A DNA stretch of 64,000 nt. Source: Brevibacterium sp. 239c (GTDB lineage: Bacteria > Actinomycetota > Actinomycetes > Actinomycetales > Brevibacteriaceae). This document shows positions 24,592 to 34,112 of the stretch, piece after piece; the stretch's first letter is position 1, and each line of letters opens with the position of its first letter. Below the pieces are notes generated by a model. That model was given only the letters and a program-made list of their open reading frames with translations, was not told where the DNA came from and ran no database searches. The stretch spans positions 248,001 through 312,000 of the forward strand of contig NZ_FXZH01000002.1 in the NCBI RefSeq assembly GCF_900169365.1, written 5' to 3'. Made by a program: the position numbers and the translations under genes.

Positions 24592-25995
24592 GTGGCTCAG
24601 GAATCGCCCCCACAGTTGAGACGAGCCCTCGGGCTCGTCGGACTCACTCTCTTCGGACTGTCCTACATGGCAGTCGCCACGGTGTTCACCACCTACGGAA
24701 TCGTCAACCAGGTCACCGACGGGCACCTTCCGCTGGCCTACGTCGTCGCGCTCATCACCATGATCTTCACAGCCCTGAGCTATGCAGCGATGGTGCACCG
24801 ATTTCCAGTCGCAGGCTCGGCCTACACCTTCGTCCAGCAGTCATTCGGTGGCACAGCCGGATTCCTCACCGGCTGGCTCTTGCTGCTCGACTACCTCTTC
24901 ATCCCGATGATCAACTTCATGATCCTCGGCCTCTACGTCGGCACCCAGTTCCCGAGCATCCCCACTCAGGTGTTCTCCTTGGCTGCTGTGATCATCATCT
25001 ATGTCTTCAACGTGCTCGGCATCAAGATGGCCAACCGCTTCAACATCGCCACCATTGCAATCTCCGTGGCCACGGTCATCGTGTTCGCGATCCTCGCGCT
25101 GAAGACTGCCATCAACGACCCCTCGGCACCCGGACTCCTCGAACCCTTCACCTTCGGTGCCGAGGGCTTCAGTCCGATCCTCACTGGCGCCGGCATCCTC
25201 GCATTGTCGTTCCTCGGCTTCGACGCCGTGTCTACGCTGTCCGAAGAAGCCAAGCACCCTAAGCGTGATATCCCGCGCGCCATCATCCTCACCACACTGC
25301 TGGGCGGGGGCATCTTCATCCTCGTGTCCTGGGTGGGTGCGCTTGCCTACCATCCCGACGACTGGAGCAGCGTCCCGCAGCAGCTCCTCGACGCGGCTGG
25401 TGTGGTCCTCGCCGATCACGTCGGTGGACAGGCACTTGCGATCGTCATGGTCATCTCCTCGATCGCCGGCTGCCTGGGTTCCGGACTGGCCGGGCAAGTA
25501 TCGGTGTCACGGATCCTGTACTCCATGGGCCGCGACGGCACTCTGCCCAGAGTTCTGGGCAAGCTGTCACCACGTTTCAAGACCCCGGCAGTGGCGACCA
25601 CCGCAGTCTCGATTGTGGCTTTGTCCTGCCTGTTCCTATCCCTCGACCAGGCCGCGTTCATGATCAGCTTCGGTGCGCTCGCCGCCTTCAGCATGGTCAA
25701 CCTCTCCGTCATCCGCGCCTACATCTTCCCCGCGTCCGGCGAGGCATATCGGAGTCCATGGGGCATCATCCGTTTTGGGGTCATGCCGCTCATCGGCTTC
25801 GGACTCAGCATCTGGCTGTGGACATCGCTGGAGCCCTTCACCTGGGTGATCGGTGGCATCTGGGCCGTGATCGGTGTGGCGATCCTGCTGTTCAGGACCA
25901 GCTTCTTCCGTCGTCCGGTGCCGATCTTGAATTTTGCCGAAGACGACCCGAGCGACAGCGTAGAAACACCAATGACGAAAGAGGAGCAGAAGTGA
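24592..25995 (+). CDS. APC family permease
   Basis: A 467-residue membrane transporter with about 12 helices. The first helix region (LGLVGLTLFGLSYMAVATVF) and FLGFDAVSTLSEEAKHPKRD on helix 6 are typical of the PuuP/amine-type APC branch. The GTG at 24592 is chosen because aaggagag precedes it and homology begins there; upstream in-frame codons would overlap the operator. It overlaps the amidohydrolase start by 4 bases (GTGA), so uptake and hydrolysis of one substrate are probably coupled. The C-terminal 30 residues are acidic and cytoplasmic. Confidence 0.87.
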   Translation: MAQESPPQLRRALGLVGLTLFGLSYMAVATVFTTYGIVNQVTDGHLPLAYVVALITMIFTALSYAAMVHRFPVAGSAYTFVQQSFGGTAGFLTGWLLLLDYLFIPMINFMILGLYVGTQFPSIPTQVFSLAAVIIIYVFNVLGIKMANRFNIATIAISVATVIVFAILALKTAINDPSAPGLLEPFTFGAEGFSPILTGAGILALSFLGFDAVSTLSEEAKHPKRDIPRAIILTTLLGGGIFILVSWVGALAYHPDDWSSVPQQLLDAAGVVLADHVGGQALAIVMVISSIAGCLGSGLAGQVSVSRILYSMGRDGTLPRVLGKLSPRFKTPAVATTAVSIVALSCLFLSLDQAAFMISFGALAAFSMVNLSVIRAYIFPASGEAYRSPWGIIRFGVMPLIGFGLSIWLWTSLEPFTWVIGGIWAVIGVAILLFRTSFFRRPVPILNFAEDDPSDSVETPMTKEEQK

Positions 25996-27632
25996 CAGCA
26001 GGAACGCTTCCGGAGATCATCGTCCGCGCAGACAATGTGCACACGATGAACCCGGCTGCAGGCAACGACAGCGAGAACGACGCCTGCGAACGTGTCTCGG
26101 CGATTGCTGTGGCAGGCGGACTCATCACGGCGATGGGCACACGGTCTGAGATCGAGGATCTGGCCACCTCGGCGACTGAGATCATCGACGTTCCGGGGAC
26201 GATCGTGCCCGGCTTCACCGATGCGCATGCTCACCCGATCATGAGCCTGTCGATGACCCGAGGTGCCGATCTCTCCTTCTGCAGAGACCAAGACCAGGTC
26301 GCTGAGGCGCTCCGGGAGGAGGCCGCCGGCCGGGATCCGGATGAGTGGGTGCTGGGCTGGGGGCTCGACCCCAATGTCTTCGCTGATGAGGCCATCACGA
26401 ATGCTCTTGTTCACCGTGTTCTCGGCGCCGAGAAGAAGACCTTCCTGTCCCTCTTCGACGCTCACTCGGCAATCGCTTCCGGAGCTGCACTGGCGGAAGC
26501 CGGCATCGCCGAGGCGCGAAGCTATCCCGGAAATTCCTCGGTTGTAGTCGATGAGTCGGGGAGCCCCACAGGGCATCTGCTGGAATTCGGGGCAATGGAG
26601 GAGATTCGCTCGGTCATCCCCGCACTGAGCTTCAATGAGCAGGTAGATGCCCTGAATGACCTGCTGAAGGCGATGGCGGCACAGGGGATTGCCGCCATGC
26701 ACGTGATGGACATGAACGACCCGGACACGTTCGAGCTGCTCGCCGCCGCCGAGGTGAGAGGGCCGTTGCCGGTGAAACTGAGGCTTTCGCCCTGGTGCGC
26801 TCCGACAACGACCGACGCCGAGCTTGCCAAGCTCATTGAGTCCCAGGGCGAGGGCGGCGACCGCTGGCACATCGGGGGAGCGAAGCTCTTCATCGACGGC
26901 ACCGTCGAAGGCGGAACCGCCTGGCTCGAAACGCCTGACTCCAAAGGAGAGTCGACCACCTCGGCGTGGGGCGCCACCGAGGACTACGCCGCACGCGTGC
27001 GCGAACTCAACGCGGCAGGAGTGCCCACCGCGACCCACGCGATCGGAGAGCGCGGAATCCGCGAGGTCGTCGAAACGCTGGCGGCACTGCCCGACACCGG
27101 AGTGCAACACCGCATCGAGCACATCGAATCAGTGCCCAAGGACATCATCAACCAGCTGGGCGCGGCGGGAATCGCTGCGAGCATGCAGCCGACTCACTGC
27201 ACCCACTACACGGCCGCCGACGGCAGCGACGACTGGTCGCAGCGCCTCGGAGAGGTGCGCGCCGCCCGTGCGTGGTGCACCCGCGACGTCATCGACGCTG
27301 GGGGAGTGCTGGCATTGGGTTCGGACTACCCGGTCGCCCCGTTTGCGGCACTGCCGATCATGGCCGACGCCCAACTGCGCCGCCCGGTCGAGGACGCCGG
27401 CGTTGCTCCTGTGCTGCCGGAACAGGGGCTGAGTCCCGCCGAGGTGCTGGCCGGGTACACGACCGAGCCATATGCCGCGATCGGAGAAGAAGCCGGGTAC
27501 CTTGCCGTGGGAGGACCGGCAACCTTCACGGTCCTCGACGTCGACCCACTCGCCGTCGACCCAGAAGAGTTGGGGCAGGGCCGGGTATTGCTGACGGTCT
27601 CCGACGGGGTCATCACGCACCGCCAGGACTGA
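25992..27632 (+). CDS. Amidohydrolase family protein, YtcJ-type
   Basis: A 546-residue metal-dependent hydrolase of the amidohydrolase-3/YtcJ group. The N-terminal beta domain carries IIVRADNVHTMNP; the metal site begins at GFTDAHAHPIM; GGAKLFIDGTVEGGTAWLE, the histidines in ATHAIGERGIREVV and HRIEHIE, and the late aspartate in LALGSDYPVAP complete the pattern. The start is GTG at 25992, overlapping the permease stop. Family members hydrolyse C-N bonds in formamides, N-acyl compounds or lactams; the natural substrate is unknown. Probably repressed by the divergent LacI protein. Confidence 0.87.
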   Translation: MTAGTLPEIIVRADNVHTMNPAAGNDSENDACERVSAIAVAGGLITAMGTRSEIEDLATSATEIIDVPGTIVPGFTDAHAHPIMSLSMTRGADLSFCRDQDQVAEALREEAAGRDPDEWVLGWGLDPNVFADEAITNALVHRVLGAEKKTFLSLFDAHSAIASGAALAEAGIAEARSYPGNSSVVVDESGSPTGHLLEFGAMEEIRSVIPALSFNEQVDALNDLLKAMAAQGIAAMHVMDMNDPDTFELLAAAEVRGPLPVKLRLSPWCAPTTTDAELAKLIESQGEGGDRWHIGGAKLFIDGTVEGGTAWLETPDSKGESTTSAWGATEDYAARVRELNAAGVPTATHAIGERGIREVVETLAALPDTGVQHRIEHIESVPKDIINQLGAAGIAASMQPTHCTHYTAADGSDDWSQRLGEVRAARAWCTRDVIDAGGVLALGSDYPVAPFAALPIMADAQLRRPVEDAGVAPVLPEQGLSPAEVLAGYTTEPYAAIGEEAGYLAVGGPATFTVLDVDPLAVDPEELGQGRVLLTVSDGVITHRQD

Positions 27633-27724
27633 TTTGGGGCGGTTCGTGCTGGTCAACGAAGTGAGCATCCGTAAGGTAGTGGAGGACATCCCCGAACCTC
27701 GGGCGCCGAAGAGGGAGACTCACC

Positions 27725-28276
27725 TTGCCACGCACCGTCTACTACACTGTGACGACTCTGGACGGGTACATTGCGGATCCAAGTGACTCCCTCGATTGGC
27801 TGCTGAGGCAGCCCAGCGATGAGACTGATGACACCTTCTTTGCTGGCATCGGAGCGACGGTCATGGGCGCGACGACCTATGAATGGCTGCTGCGCAATCT
27901 TGAGGGGCCATGGCCGTACTCCATGCCGACCTGGGTGATGACCCATCGGGAACTGCCGATGCCCTCGAAGGACGAGGACTCTGAGGATCCCGACATCCGT
28001 TTTGCAAAAGGCTCGGTCGCGGATCACTACGTGGAGATGTGCATGGCGACAGGCGACCATGACCTGTGGATCATGGGCGGCGGTGACCTGGCCGGACAGT
28101 TCGTCGACGAGGGGCTCCTCGATGAGATCATCACCTGGACAGCGCCGGTGACCCTGGGATCAGGACGTCCGCTGCTGCCACGCCGACTGGATCTTGAACT
28201 CCTCGAAGTGGATCGAAAGGGACCGTTCGTGGTGTCGCGGCACAAGGTCATCGGGGCACTGGCAGAGGACCAGTAG
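27725..28276 (+). CDS. Dihydrofolate reductase-like (RibD C-terminal) protein
   Basis: A 183-residue protein of the RibD_C/YyaP family, a DHFR-like NADPH-binding fold. Visible family features are VYYTVTTLDGYIADPSDSLD at the N-terminus, VMGATTYEWLL, and DLWIMGGGDLAGQFVDEGLLDE in the centre. The start is TTG at 27725 with gggag upstream; no ATG lies near the conserved start. The physiological substrate of these small stand-alone members is unknown. Confidence 0.83.
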   Translation: MPRTVYYTVTTLDGYIADPSDSLDWLLRQPSDETDDTFFAGIGATVMGATTYEWLLRNLEGPWPYSMPTWVMTHRELPMPSKDEDSEDPDIRFAKGSVADHYVEMCMATGDHDLWIMGGGDLAGQFVDEGLLDEIITWTAPVTLGSGRPLLPRRLDLELLEVDRKGPFVVSRHKVIGALAEDQ

Positions 28277-28338
28277 GGGGTTCATCCGGATGCCGGGCAT
28301 CCCTGGCAACGGCGAGCCGCGTGTGATTCGATGCACAT

Positions 28339-29097
28339 ATGACTGAAGCACTGGAAACGCACCGCGCTCGCCTCGCCGCCGGAGAGATCTACAACGGACT
28401 CTGGATGATGTCGACGAGCCAGGAGCTCGCGAAGATCGGATCGGCCGTCGGCTACGACTACGTGTGTCTCGACATGCAGCACGGCTTCGCCCGCCCGACT
28501 GACGTTCTGCGCCTGACCGATGCCATCCGGGCCAGTGGATCCGCCCTGGTGACGGCTCGAGTCTCTGCGAACCGCTTCACCGAGATCGGCATGCTCGCCG
28601 ACGCCGGCGTCGAAGCCGTCATCGTGCCGCTCGTGTCCACGGTCGCCGAGGCCGAAGCTGCCGTTTCCGCACTCGACTACCCTAGCCGCGGCGGCGACCG
28701 CTCCTGGGGTCCGACCGCTGAACTCATGCACGACGCGGTCCAGGACACCCGTGACGAGCGCCCTCTGCTCTTCGTGATGATCGAGAACAAGGAAGGTCTG
28801 GCGAACGTCGAGAAAATCTGCGAAGTTCCCGGAATCGACGGCGTCTACGTCGGACCTGCTGATCTCGCATTCGCAGTCGACGCACTTCCTGGTCAGCCAA
28901 ATGATGCCCACGCCGAGGCGGTCGCCCGGATCCGCACGGCAGCTGACGCAGCCGGCGTCATACCTGGCATCCACTGCGGTGATGGTGCGGAAGCCAAAAC
29001 TCGCAAAGAACAAGGGTTCCGCTTCATCACCTCGGCGGGAGATATCGGTGCCGCTGGACGTGCTTTCCGCGAGGATCTGGAGACGGCTCGGGGCTAG
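28339..29097 (+). CDS. HpcH/HpaI family class II aldolase
   Basis: A 252-residue aldolase/citrate-lyase family enzyme that cleaves 4-hydroxy-2-oxo acids to pyruvate and an aldehyde. Conserved features: YDYVCLDMQHG (active-site His), GVEAVIVPLVSTVAEAEAAV, MIENKEGLANVEKIC and the metal-binding GVYVGPADLAFAV. Length is normal. It converges on the PucR gene, with the two stop codons sharing CTAG. No partner pathway genes are adjacent, so the in vivo substrate is open. Confidence 0.87.
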   Translation: MTEALETHRARLAAGEIYNGLWMMSTSQELAKIGSAVGYDYVCLDMQHGFARPTDVLRLTDAIRASGSALVTARVSANRFTEIGMLADAGVEAVIVPLVSTVAEAEAAVSALDYPSRGGDRSWGPTAELMHDAVQDTRDERPLLFVMIENKEGLANVEKICEVPGIDGVYVGPADLAFAVDALPGQPNDAHAEAVARIRTAADAAGVIPGIHCGDGAEAKTRKEQGFRFITSAGDIGAAGRAFREDLETARG

Positions 29098-30647
29098 GGA
29101 TTGAGGGACGCTAAGGCGAGAGCGCACATGCTGCGATCTCGTCCGTTGGAGAGATCAATACCCAACTTGTTCTCGAGCTCAGCACGACGGTAACGGGCAG
29201 TGTTTCGGTGGATCCTCAGCGCGGCCGCGGCCTGCGCCACCGACGTTGTCTCGATGAAGGCGGCCAAGGATTCGAGCAGAGCTTGCGAGTCCGGGGCAGT
29301 GAGGACAGGCCTGAGCACTGCTGCGGAGATGGCCGAGGAATAGGACATGGGGATGAGTGCGACGACATCTGAGAGTTCGGGCGGCCCTGTGAAACGAACA
29401 CCTTGGTCTGTTGCAGGGCGATTGCGCCTCGCCGAATAGATGGCCGTGAAGAGACTCAGCTCCGAAATGTGTTCCAGCGGTTCGCTGATGTACATGCTGT
29501 CGCCGGCCTCTGCATTGACCGTCTGTGGGATTTGGTCGAGGTACGGTTCCTGACTGGCCCCGTCACCCATCTCCGGACAGACCGTCTCCGAGCGGAGTCC
29601 GGTGCGTGGTGCGATGAGGACTAGAACGGAGTTCGTCAGATCCATGGGAATCGCTGTCGCAGTGGTTTCCACCAGTTCGGTGAGCCTCCAGGCCAGCATG
29701 TGGAGCCGGATGGGGGAGTTGGCACGGATGCTGATGAGACGCAGTCCCACGGTCGAATCGATGCCGTGGTCATGCAATGCCTGCTTGATCGCTCCGTCTG
29801 CCTGTTCGTCAGTGCGCTGCAGGGCAGTCAGCAGACCTGCTGAATCACCGGAGGCCCACAGGCCTGAACTCAGATTGTGCGACAGGGTCATTCCCAGGAC
29901 GGCGGCGGCAGGAGACAGCACCGTCCGCAGCCGGCTGATGTGAGTGTTCGCTCGGCGGCCGCTGCCACCACGGTTCTGTCCTTGCAGAGTTCTGTCATTC
30001 GGCAGGCATTCCAGTTCCCACCGGTCCCCGTCTCCTACGCTGAGAGGCAGTGAGAACGTGCCCTGTCCGAGAGCCCAAGCATCGTCCGTGACGTCATGTC
30101 CGCCCAGAGCGAAGACTGCTTGAGCATCGTCGACAACCCTGAGTGCAACGCTGGTGCGCTCTGCGACGTGGTCGAGGAGCTTACCGAATGATGCCCCTTG
30201 GGTGGCGAGATCGGTGCATTCCTCAGCGATGCTCCATGCCTGGTGAGAAGCCTGGAATTCTTCCTCTGCCAGTGCTCTGACCACCAGGTTCTGCAGCTGC
30301 AGGAAGGGAACATCCCCCGGCACGATGAGAATCGGCAGTTTGTGGTCGCGGGCAGCCGCCAGCAGTCCATGAGGGACTGAGATGTGCGGTTTGCCCACCC
30401 CGAATGCCAGGGCAGGAACGCCCGCGGAAACCAGCCTTTCGATGTATGCGTCCCAGATCCTCGGATCATCGAAATTCAGTGCCATTCCGGTCGTGAGGAT
30501 CAGAGTTCCCGGACTCAGATATGCGGCAGGATCAATGGACTCTGTCGCCACAGCTGAGATGATCGGAGACTCGAGCTCGATGTGATGGCTGGGTGTCGCC
30601 AACTCCAATCGGAGCTGAGGATCTGTGATGAGGTCGAGGATGCGCAT
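29094..30647 (-). CDS. PucR-family regulator
   Basis: A 517-residue regulator with an N-terminal PucR purine-catabolism-type domain (about 5-125; LSPGTLILTTGMALNF, LPILIVPGDVPF), a central GGDEF-like region and the C-terminal HTH_30 (AAALRIHRNTARYRRAELE, then LGIDLSN). It is divergent from the pxpA operon, with a likely operator between them at 30669-30681, so it probably controls oxoproline/amide metabolism. The 3' end overlaps the convergent aldolase gene by 4 bases. Confidence 0.88.
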   Translation of the reverse strand: MRILDLITDPQLRLELATPSHHIELESPIISAVATESIDPAAYLSPGTLILTTGMALNFDDPRIWDAYIERLVSAGVPALAFGVGKPHISVPHGLLAAARDHKLPILIVPGDVPFLQLQNLVVRALAEEEFQASHQAWSIAEECTDLATQGASFGKLLDHVAERTSVALRVVDDAQAVFALGGHDVTDDAWALGQGTFSLPLSVGDGDRWELECLPNDRTLQGQNRGGSGRRANTHISRLRTVLSPAAAVLGMTLSHNLSSGLWASGDSAGLLTALQRTDEQADGAIKQALHDHGIDSTVGLRLISIRANSPIRLHMLAWRLTELVETTATAIPMDLTNSVLVLIAPRTGLRSETVCPEMGDGASQEPYLDQIPQTVNAEAGDSMYISEPLEHISELSLFTAIYSARRNRPATDQGVRFTGPPELSDVVALIPMSYSSAISAAVLRPVLTAPDSQALLESLAAFIETTSVAQAAAALRIHRNTARYRRAELENKLGIDLSNGRDRSMCALALASLNP

Positions 30648-30668
30648 AGCGACAACTTACGAGAAATA

Positions 30669-30681
30669 GTGCAAAATGCAC
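30669..30681. promoter_or_regulatory. Candidate PucR operator
   Basis: GTGCA-AAA-TGCAC is a perfect 5-base inverted repeat (extended by A/A) in the gap between the divergent PucR and pxpA genes, 22 bases upstream of the PucR start and about 80 upstream of pxpA. Confidence 0.5.
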
Positions 30682-30760
30682 AACGAAGATGCCGATATTT
30701 CATCCATCTGGTGAGGCCCATCACTCCGCACTTCCCTAGGCTGAGAGTCGGAGGTGCATA

Positions 30761-31492
30761 ATGACAATCACAATCAATGCAGATTTGGGCGAGGGCCTCG
30801 GGCTGCATGAATTCGGCAATGACGCTCAGCTGATGGAGCTCATCGACGTGGCAAACGTGGCGTGCGGATTCCACGCCGCGGATCCTCATATCATGAACCG
30901 CACCGTCGAACTGGCCGCAGCCAATAATGTCATGGTCGGCGCCCATCCCGGGCTGCCGGATTTGGCGGGCTTCGGTCGGCGAGAGATGTCGATGAGCGCA
31001 GCAGAGGTAGAGGACATCGTGACCTACCAGGTCGGTGCCCTCAGCGCGTTCCTGACACGGTACGGACTTGCGCTCAGCCACATCAAGCCGCACGGTGCCC
31101 TGTACGGAATGATCTCCAGGGAGGCGGACCTCATGGCTGCGGTTGCACGTGTCGCGAAGGTCCACGGCGTGCCGATCTTCGGCCTGGCCAACACTCTTCA
31201 CAAACAGGTGTGTGATGAGGTCGGAGTGCCATTCGTCGGTGAGATCTACGTCGATCTCGGCTACGACGGCGAGGGGAAATTGGTCATCGAGCGATCACCC
31301 AAACCCGCTGAACCCAGCGCTGCTGCTGACCGCATCACGTCCGCTCTGACGACAGGGACGATCGTAGCCAACGATGGCAACACGCTTCCGATCGAATTCG
31401 ACAGTGTGTGCGTTCACTCCGACCCCTCAAACGCCGCCGAGGTGGTGCGCGCCGTTCGTGCGGCGATCAACTCGGCTGAATCGGGCAAGTGA
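30761..31492 (+). CDS. pxpA: LamB/YcsF protein, 5-oxoprolinase subunit A
   Basis: A 243-residue LamB/YcsF-family protein, now known in bacteria as PxpA, a subunit of ATP-dependent 5-oxoprolinase that opens pyroglutamate to glutamate. Conserved pattern: ITINADLGEGLGLHEFGNDA, ANVACGFHAADPHIMNRTV, VGAHPGLPDLAGFGRREM and the later IKPHGALYGMISR. A good ribosome site (cggaggtgcataATG) sets the start. It leads an operon with biotin-carboxylase genes and pxpBC, and faces a divergent PucR regulator. Confidence 0.9.
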   Translation: MTITINADLGEGLGLHEFGNDAQLMELIDVANVACGFHAADPHIMNRTVELAAANNVMVGAHPGLPDLAGFGRREMSMSAAEVEDIVTYQVGALSAFLTRYGLALSHIKPHGALYGMISREADLMAAVARVAKVHGVPIFGLANTLHKQVCDEVGVPFVGEIYVDLGYDGEGKLVIERSPKPAEPSAAADRITSALTTGTIVANDGNTLPIEFDSVCVHSDPSNAAEVVRAVRAAINSAESGK

Positions 31493-31597
31493 CTTCAACC
31501 GCCTCACTCAGCGACTACCGGCGGCACACCTGAGTGCCAAGCTCGACCACTGTCCGAGGACCACCTGGGTCAGTGCCAATCAATCAAAGGATGAATA

Positions 31598-31837
31598 ATG
31601 GCAGACATCATTTCCACGCTTCCCGGAATCTTCTACCGCAAGCCGGCTCCGGGGAAAGACGATTTCGTCTCCGTCGGTGACGCAGTCGAGGTCGGTCAGA
31701 CCGTCGGCATCGTTGAGATCATGAAGCAGTTCAGTGAGGTCAAAGCAGACGTCGCTGGCACAGTCCGTGAGTTCAAGGTGGACAACGAAGGCATGGTCAA
31801 CCCTGGCGATGTCATCGCAGTCATTGACGAAGCCTGA
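31598..31837 (+). CDS. Biotin carboxyl carrier protein (short, BCCP-like)
   Basis: A 79-residue biotinyl domain. Lys43 in VGIVEIMKQFSEV is the expected biotinylation site (the usual AMKM is IMKQ here); the flanking VSVGDAVEVGQTVG and GMVNPGDVIAVI give the hammerhead fold. It lacks the N-terminal extension and Ala/Pro linker of normal AccB, so it is a minimal carrier. It lies between pxpA and the biotin carboxylase gene. Confidence 0.88.
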   Translation: MADIISTLPGIFYRKPAPGKDDFVSVGDAVEVGQTVGIVEIMKQFSEVKADVAGTVREFKVDNEGMVNPGDVIAVIDEA

Positions 31838-31854
31838 GTCAGGAGGACATGAAA

Positions 31855-33207
31855 ATGCACAGGCTATTCATCGCCAATCGCGGCGAAATCGCAGCACGCA
31901 TCATCAAAACCGCCCAGGCCTTGGGTGTGGAAACCGTCCTGGCAGTCAGCGAGGCTGACACCCGATCGCTAGCCACCGAGCTGGCAGACAAGACAACTCT
32001 CGTCGGACCCGCACCAGCCACCGCGTCCTACCTCAACAAGGACGCAGTGCTCAAAGCCGCCGTCGAGTCCAAAGCGGACGCACTTCACCCGGGATTCGGA
32101 TTCCTCTCCGAAAACGCTGAATTCGCCCAGATGGTCATCGACGCTGGAATCACCTGGGTGGGCCCGGTCCCCGAATCGATCAGACTGATGGGAAACAAGG
32201 CCCAGGCAAGGAACGCAGCAGTAGCTGCTGGTGTGCCGACTCTGAAAGGGTCGGAAGGTGTCTTGGACCCGGACGGCGACACTCGTGCGCTGGCGGAAGA
32301 CATCGGCTTTCCCCTCGTCGTCAAAGCCTCTGCCGGCGGTGGAGGGCGCGGAATCCGACTTGTCGAGTCAGCGGACGAGCTTCTCGAAACCATCGACATC
32401 GCTCGGGCAGAAGCCGGCGCAGCATTCGGCGACGACGCACTGTACATGGAACGATTCGTCACCCACGCTCGTCACGTCGAAGTCCAGATCCTCGGTGATG
32501 GAAACACCTACATCCACCTCGGCGATCGCGACTGTTCGATGCAGAGGCGACAGCAGAAGGTCATCGAAGAAGCCCCAGCACCGAGCATTCCGGAACATGT
32601 GCGCGAGGTGATCCATAGCTCGTCGGTCGAACTGGCCCGGCGCACAGGCTATAAGGGCGCTGGGACTGTGGAGTTTCTCTACGACCCAGCACAGGAGACC
32701 GCTGCGTTCATCGAGATGAACACGCGGCTGCAGGTTGAACACCCGGTCACCGAGTTCATCACCGGCATCGATATCGTCGCCGAGCAACTCCGCATCGCTG
32801 ACGGAAAGGGACTGTCGCTGACCCAGGACGATGTCTCCTTCGACGGACACGCGATCGAAGTTCGTGTCAACGCCGAGGACCCGGCGAACAACTTCATGCC
32901 CTCGCCAGGCACAATCACCGGACTGCACTGGCCGACCGGTGGTGGAATCCGTGTAGACACGGGATTCGCGCAAGGCGGAGTCGTAGCACCCTTCTACGAT
33001 TCGATGCTCGCGAAGCTCATCGTTCACGCCCCAGATAGGGCATCGGCAATCGAGAAGATGAGCAGCGCACTCTCGGAATTGGAGATCACCGGAGTGAAGA
33101 CGACGGTTCCATTGCTTCGGCTGTTGATCGAACGCAGCGAGTTCGCCAGCGTCGAGCACTATTCCGCATTCATTGAAAACACCGATCTGGAAATGGAGAA
33201 GCTATGA
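31855..33207 (+). CDS. Biotin carboxylase subunit
   Basis: A biotin carboxylase of about 450 residues that carboxylates biotin on the carrier protein using ATP and bicarbonate. Landmarks: LFIANRGEIAARIIKTAQ, LHPGFGFLSENAEFA, glycine-rich ATP-grasp loop KASAGGGGRGIRLV, DRDCSMQRRQQKVIEEAPAP, and EMNTRLQVEHPVTE with catalytic Glu/Arg/Lys. The ATG at 31855 is favoured over 31849 because aggagg is correctly spaced from it. Overlaps pxpB by 4 bases. With the BCCP it supplies carboxybiotin to a partner, here most simply the PxpB/PxpC pair. Confidence 0.92.
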   Translation: MHRLFIANRGEIAARIIKTAQALGVETVLAVSEADTRSLATELADKTTLVGPAPATASYLNKDAVLKAAVESKADALHPGFGFLSENAEFAQMVIDAGITWVGPVPESIRLMGNKAQARNAAVAAGVPTLKGSEGVLDPDGDTRALAEDIGFPLVVKASAGGGGRGIRLVESADELLETIDIARAEAGAAFGDDALYMERFVTHARHVEVQILGDGNTYIHLGDRDCSMQRRQQKVIEEAPAPSIPEHVREVIHSSSVELARRTGYKGAGTVEFLYDPAQETAAFIEMNTRLQVEHPVTEFITGIDIVAEQLRIADGKGLSLTQDDVSFDGHAIEVRVNAEDPANNFMPSPGTITGLHWPTGGGIRVDTGFAQGGVVAPFYDSMLAKLIVHAPDRASAIEKMSSALSELEITGVKTTVPLLRLLIERSEFASVEHYSAFIENTDLEMEKL

Positions 33208-34112
33208 CAACGAAGTCCACCACCACGCTTCCAGAGGCGAGGTACACCTTCGGCGGGGATGAGTTCCTCTTCGTCGAAATCTCGGAAGAGATGAGCCTCG
33301 AGGCAAACTTTCGGGCCATGCTCATCGGCAGAGGGCTTGCGGAGAAGAAACTCGACGGAATCATCGAGCTGTGCCCGGCGAACGCCTCGCTGCTCGTTCG
33401 ATTTGATCCCGATGTCATCGCTCCGAACTCACTGGAGACGATCATCCGCGACATCGAGGAAGGTGTCGTTCACTCCGACACGACAACCCTGGAGACTCGG
33501 ATCGTCGAAGTCCCCGTCTGGTATTCGGATCCGTTCACGGCCGAAGTCGTCGAGAGATTCCGCGAGGGCTACCACCAAAATCCCAGCGGCACCGACCTCG
33601 ACTATGCAGCGGCAGTGAACGAGCTCGAAAGTGCAGAAGCATTCATTGAGGCCCACCATTCCTCACCATGGTTGGTCACGATGGTCGGATTCGTCGCCGG
33701 ACTGCCATTCATGTACCAACTTGTGGACCGCGAGCACCAACTCCAGGTTCCGAAATACCTGACACCTCGCACCGATACTCCCAAACTCACGATCGGGCAC
33801 GGTGGATGCTTCTGCGCGCTCTATTCGGTACGCGGTGCAGGTGGATACCAGATGTTCGGAGTTGCCGCGGCGCCCATCTTCGATCCGCAGCAGCAGGGAC
33901 CGGACTTTGCTGACTTTATGATCTTCTTCAAGCCAGGAGACATCGTGAAATTCAGGTCGATCGAAGAGGCCGAATACTACGAGATTCAGGAACAGGTGGA
34001 GCAGGGTACCTTCTCCTTCAAACAGACTCCGGTGACCTTCGATCTGAAGCGAGCTCTGGACGAGGGATCTGCCTACAACAACGTGCTCATGGAGGCGCTC
34101 AATGTCGATTGA
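33204..34112 (+). CDS. pxpB: PxpB/KipI-type 5-oxoprolinase (carboxyltransferase C/D) subunit
   Basis: A 302-residue KipI/PxpB family protein, homologous to the C/D part of the urea carboxylase carboxyltransferase and to allophanate hydrolase subunit 1. Features: EIPV-type strand IVEVPVWYSDPFTAEVVERF, VGFVAGLPFMYQL and PRTDTPKLTIGHGGCFCALY. It is longer than typical KipI (about 230-240), with an extra N-terminal segment. The start overlaps the biotin carboxylase stop (ATGA) and the end overlaps pxpC by 11 bases, so it forms a complex with PxpC. Confidence 0.85.
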   Translation: MTTKSTTTLPEARYTFGGDEFLFVEISEEMSLEANFRAMLIGRGLAEKKLDGIIELCPANASLLVRFDPDVIAPNSLETIIRDIEEGVVHSDTTTLETRIVEVPVWYSDPFTAEVVERFREGYHQNPSGTDLDYAAAVNELESAEAFIEAHHSSPWLVTMVGFVAGLPFMYQLVDREHQLQVPKYLTPRTDTPKLTIGHGGCFCALYSVRGAGGYQMFGVAAAPIFDPQQQGPDFADFMIFFKPGDIVKFRSIEEAEYYEIQEQVEQGTFSFKQTPVTFDLKRALDEGSAYNNVLMEALNVD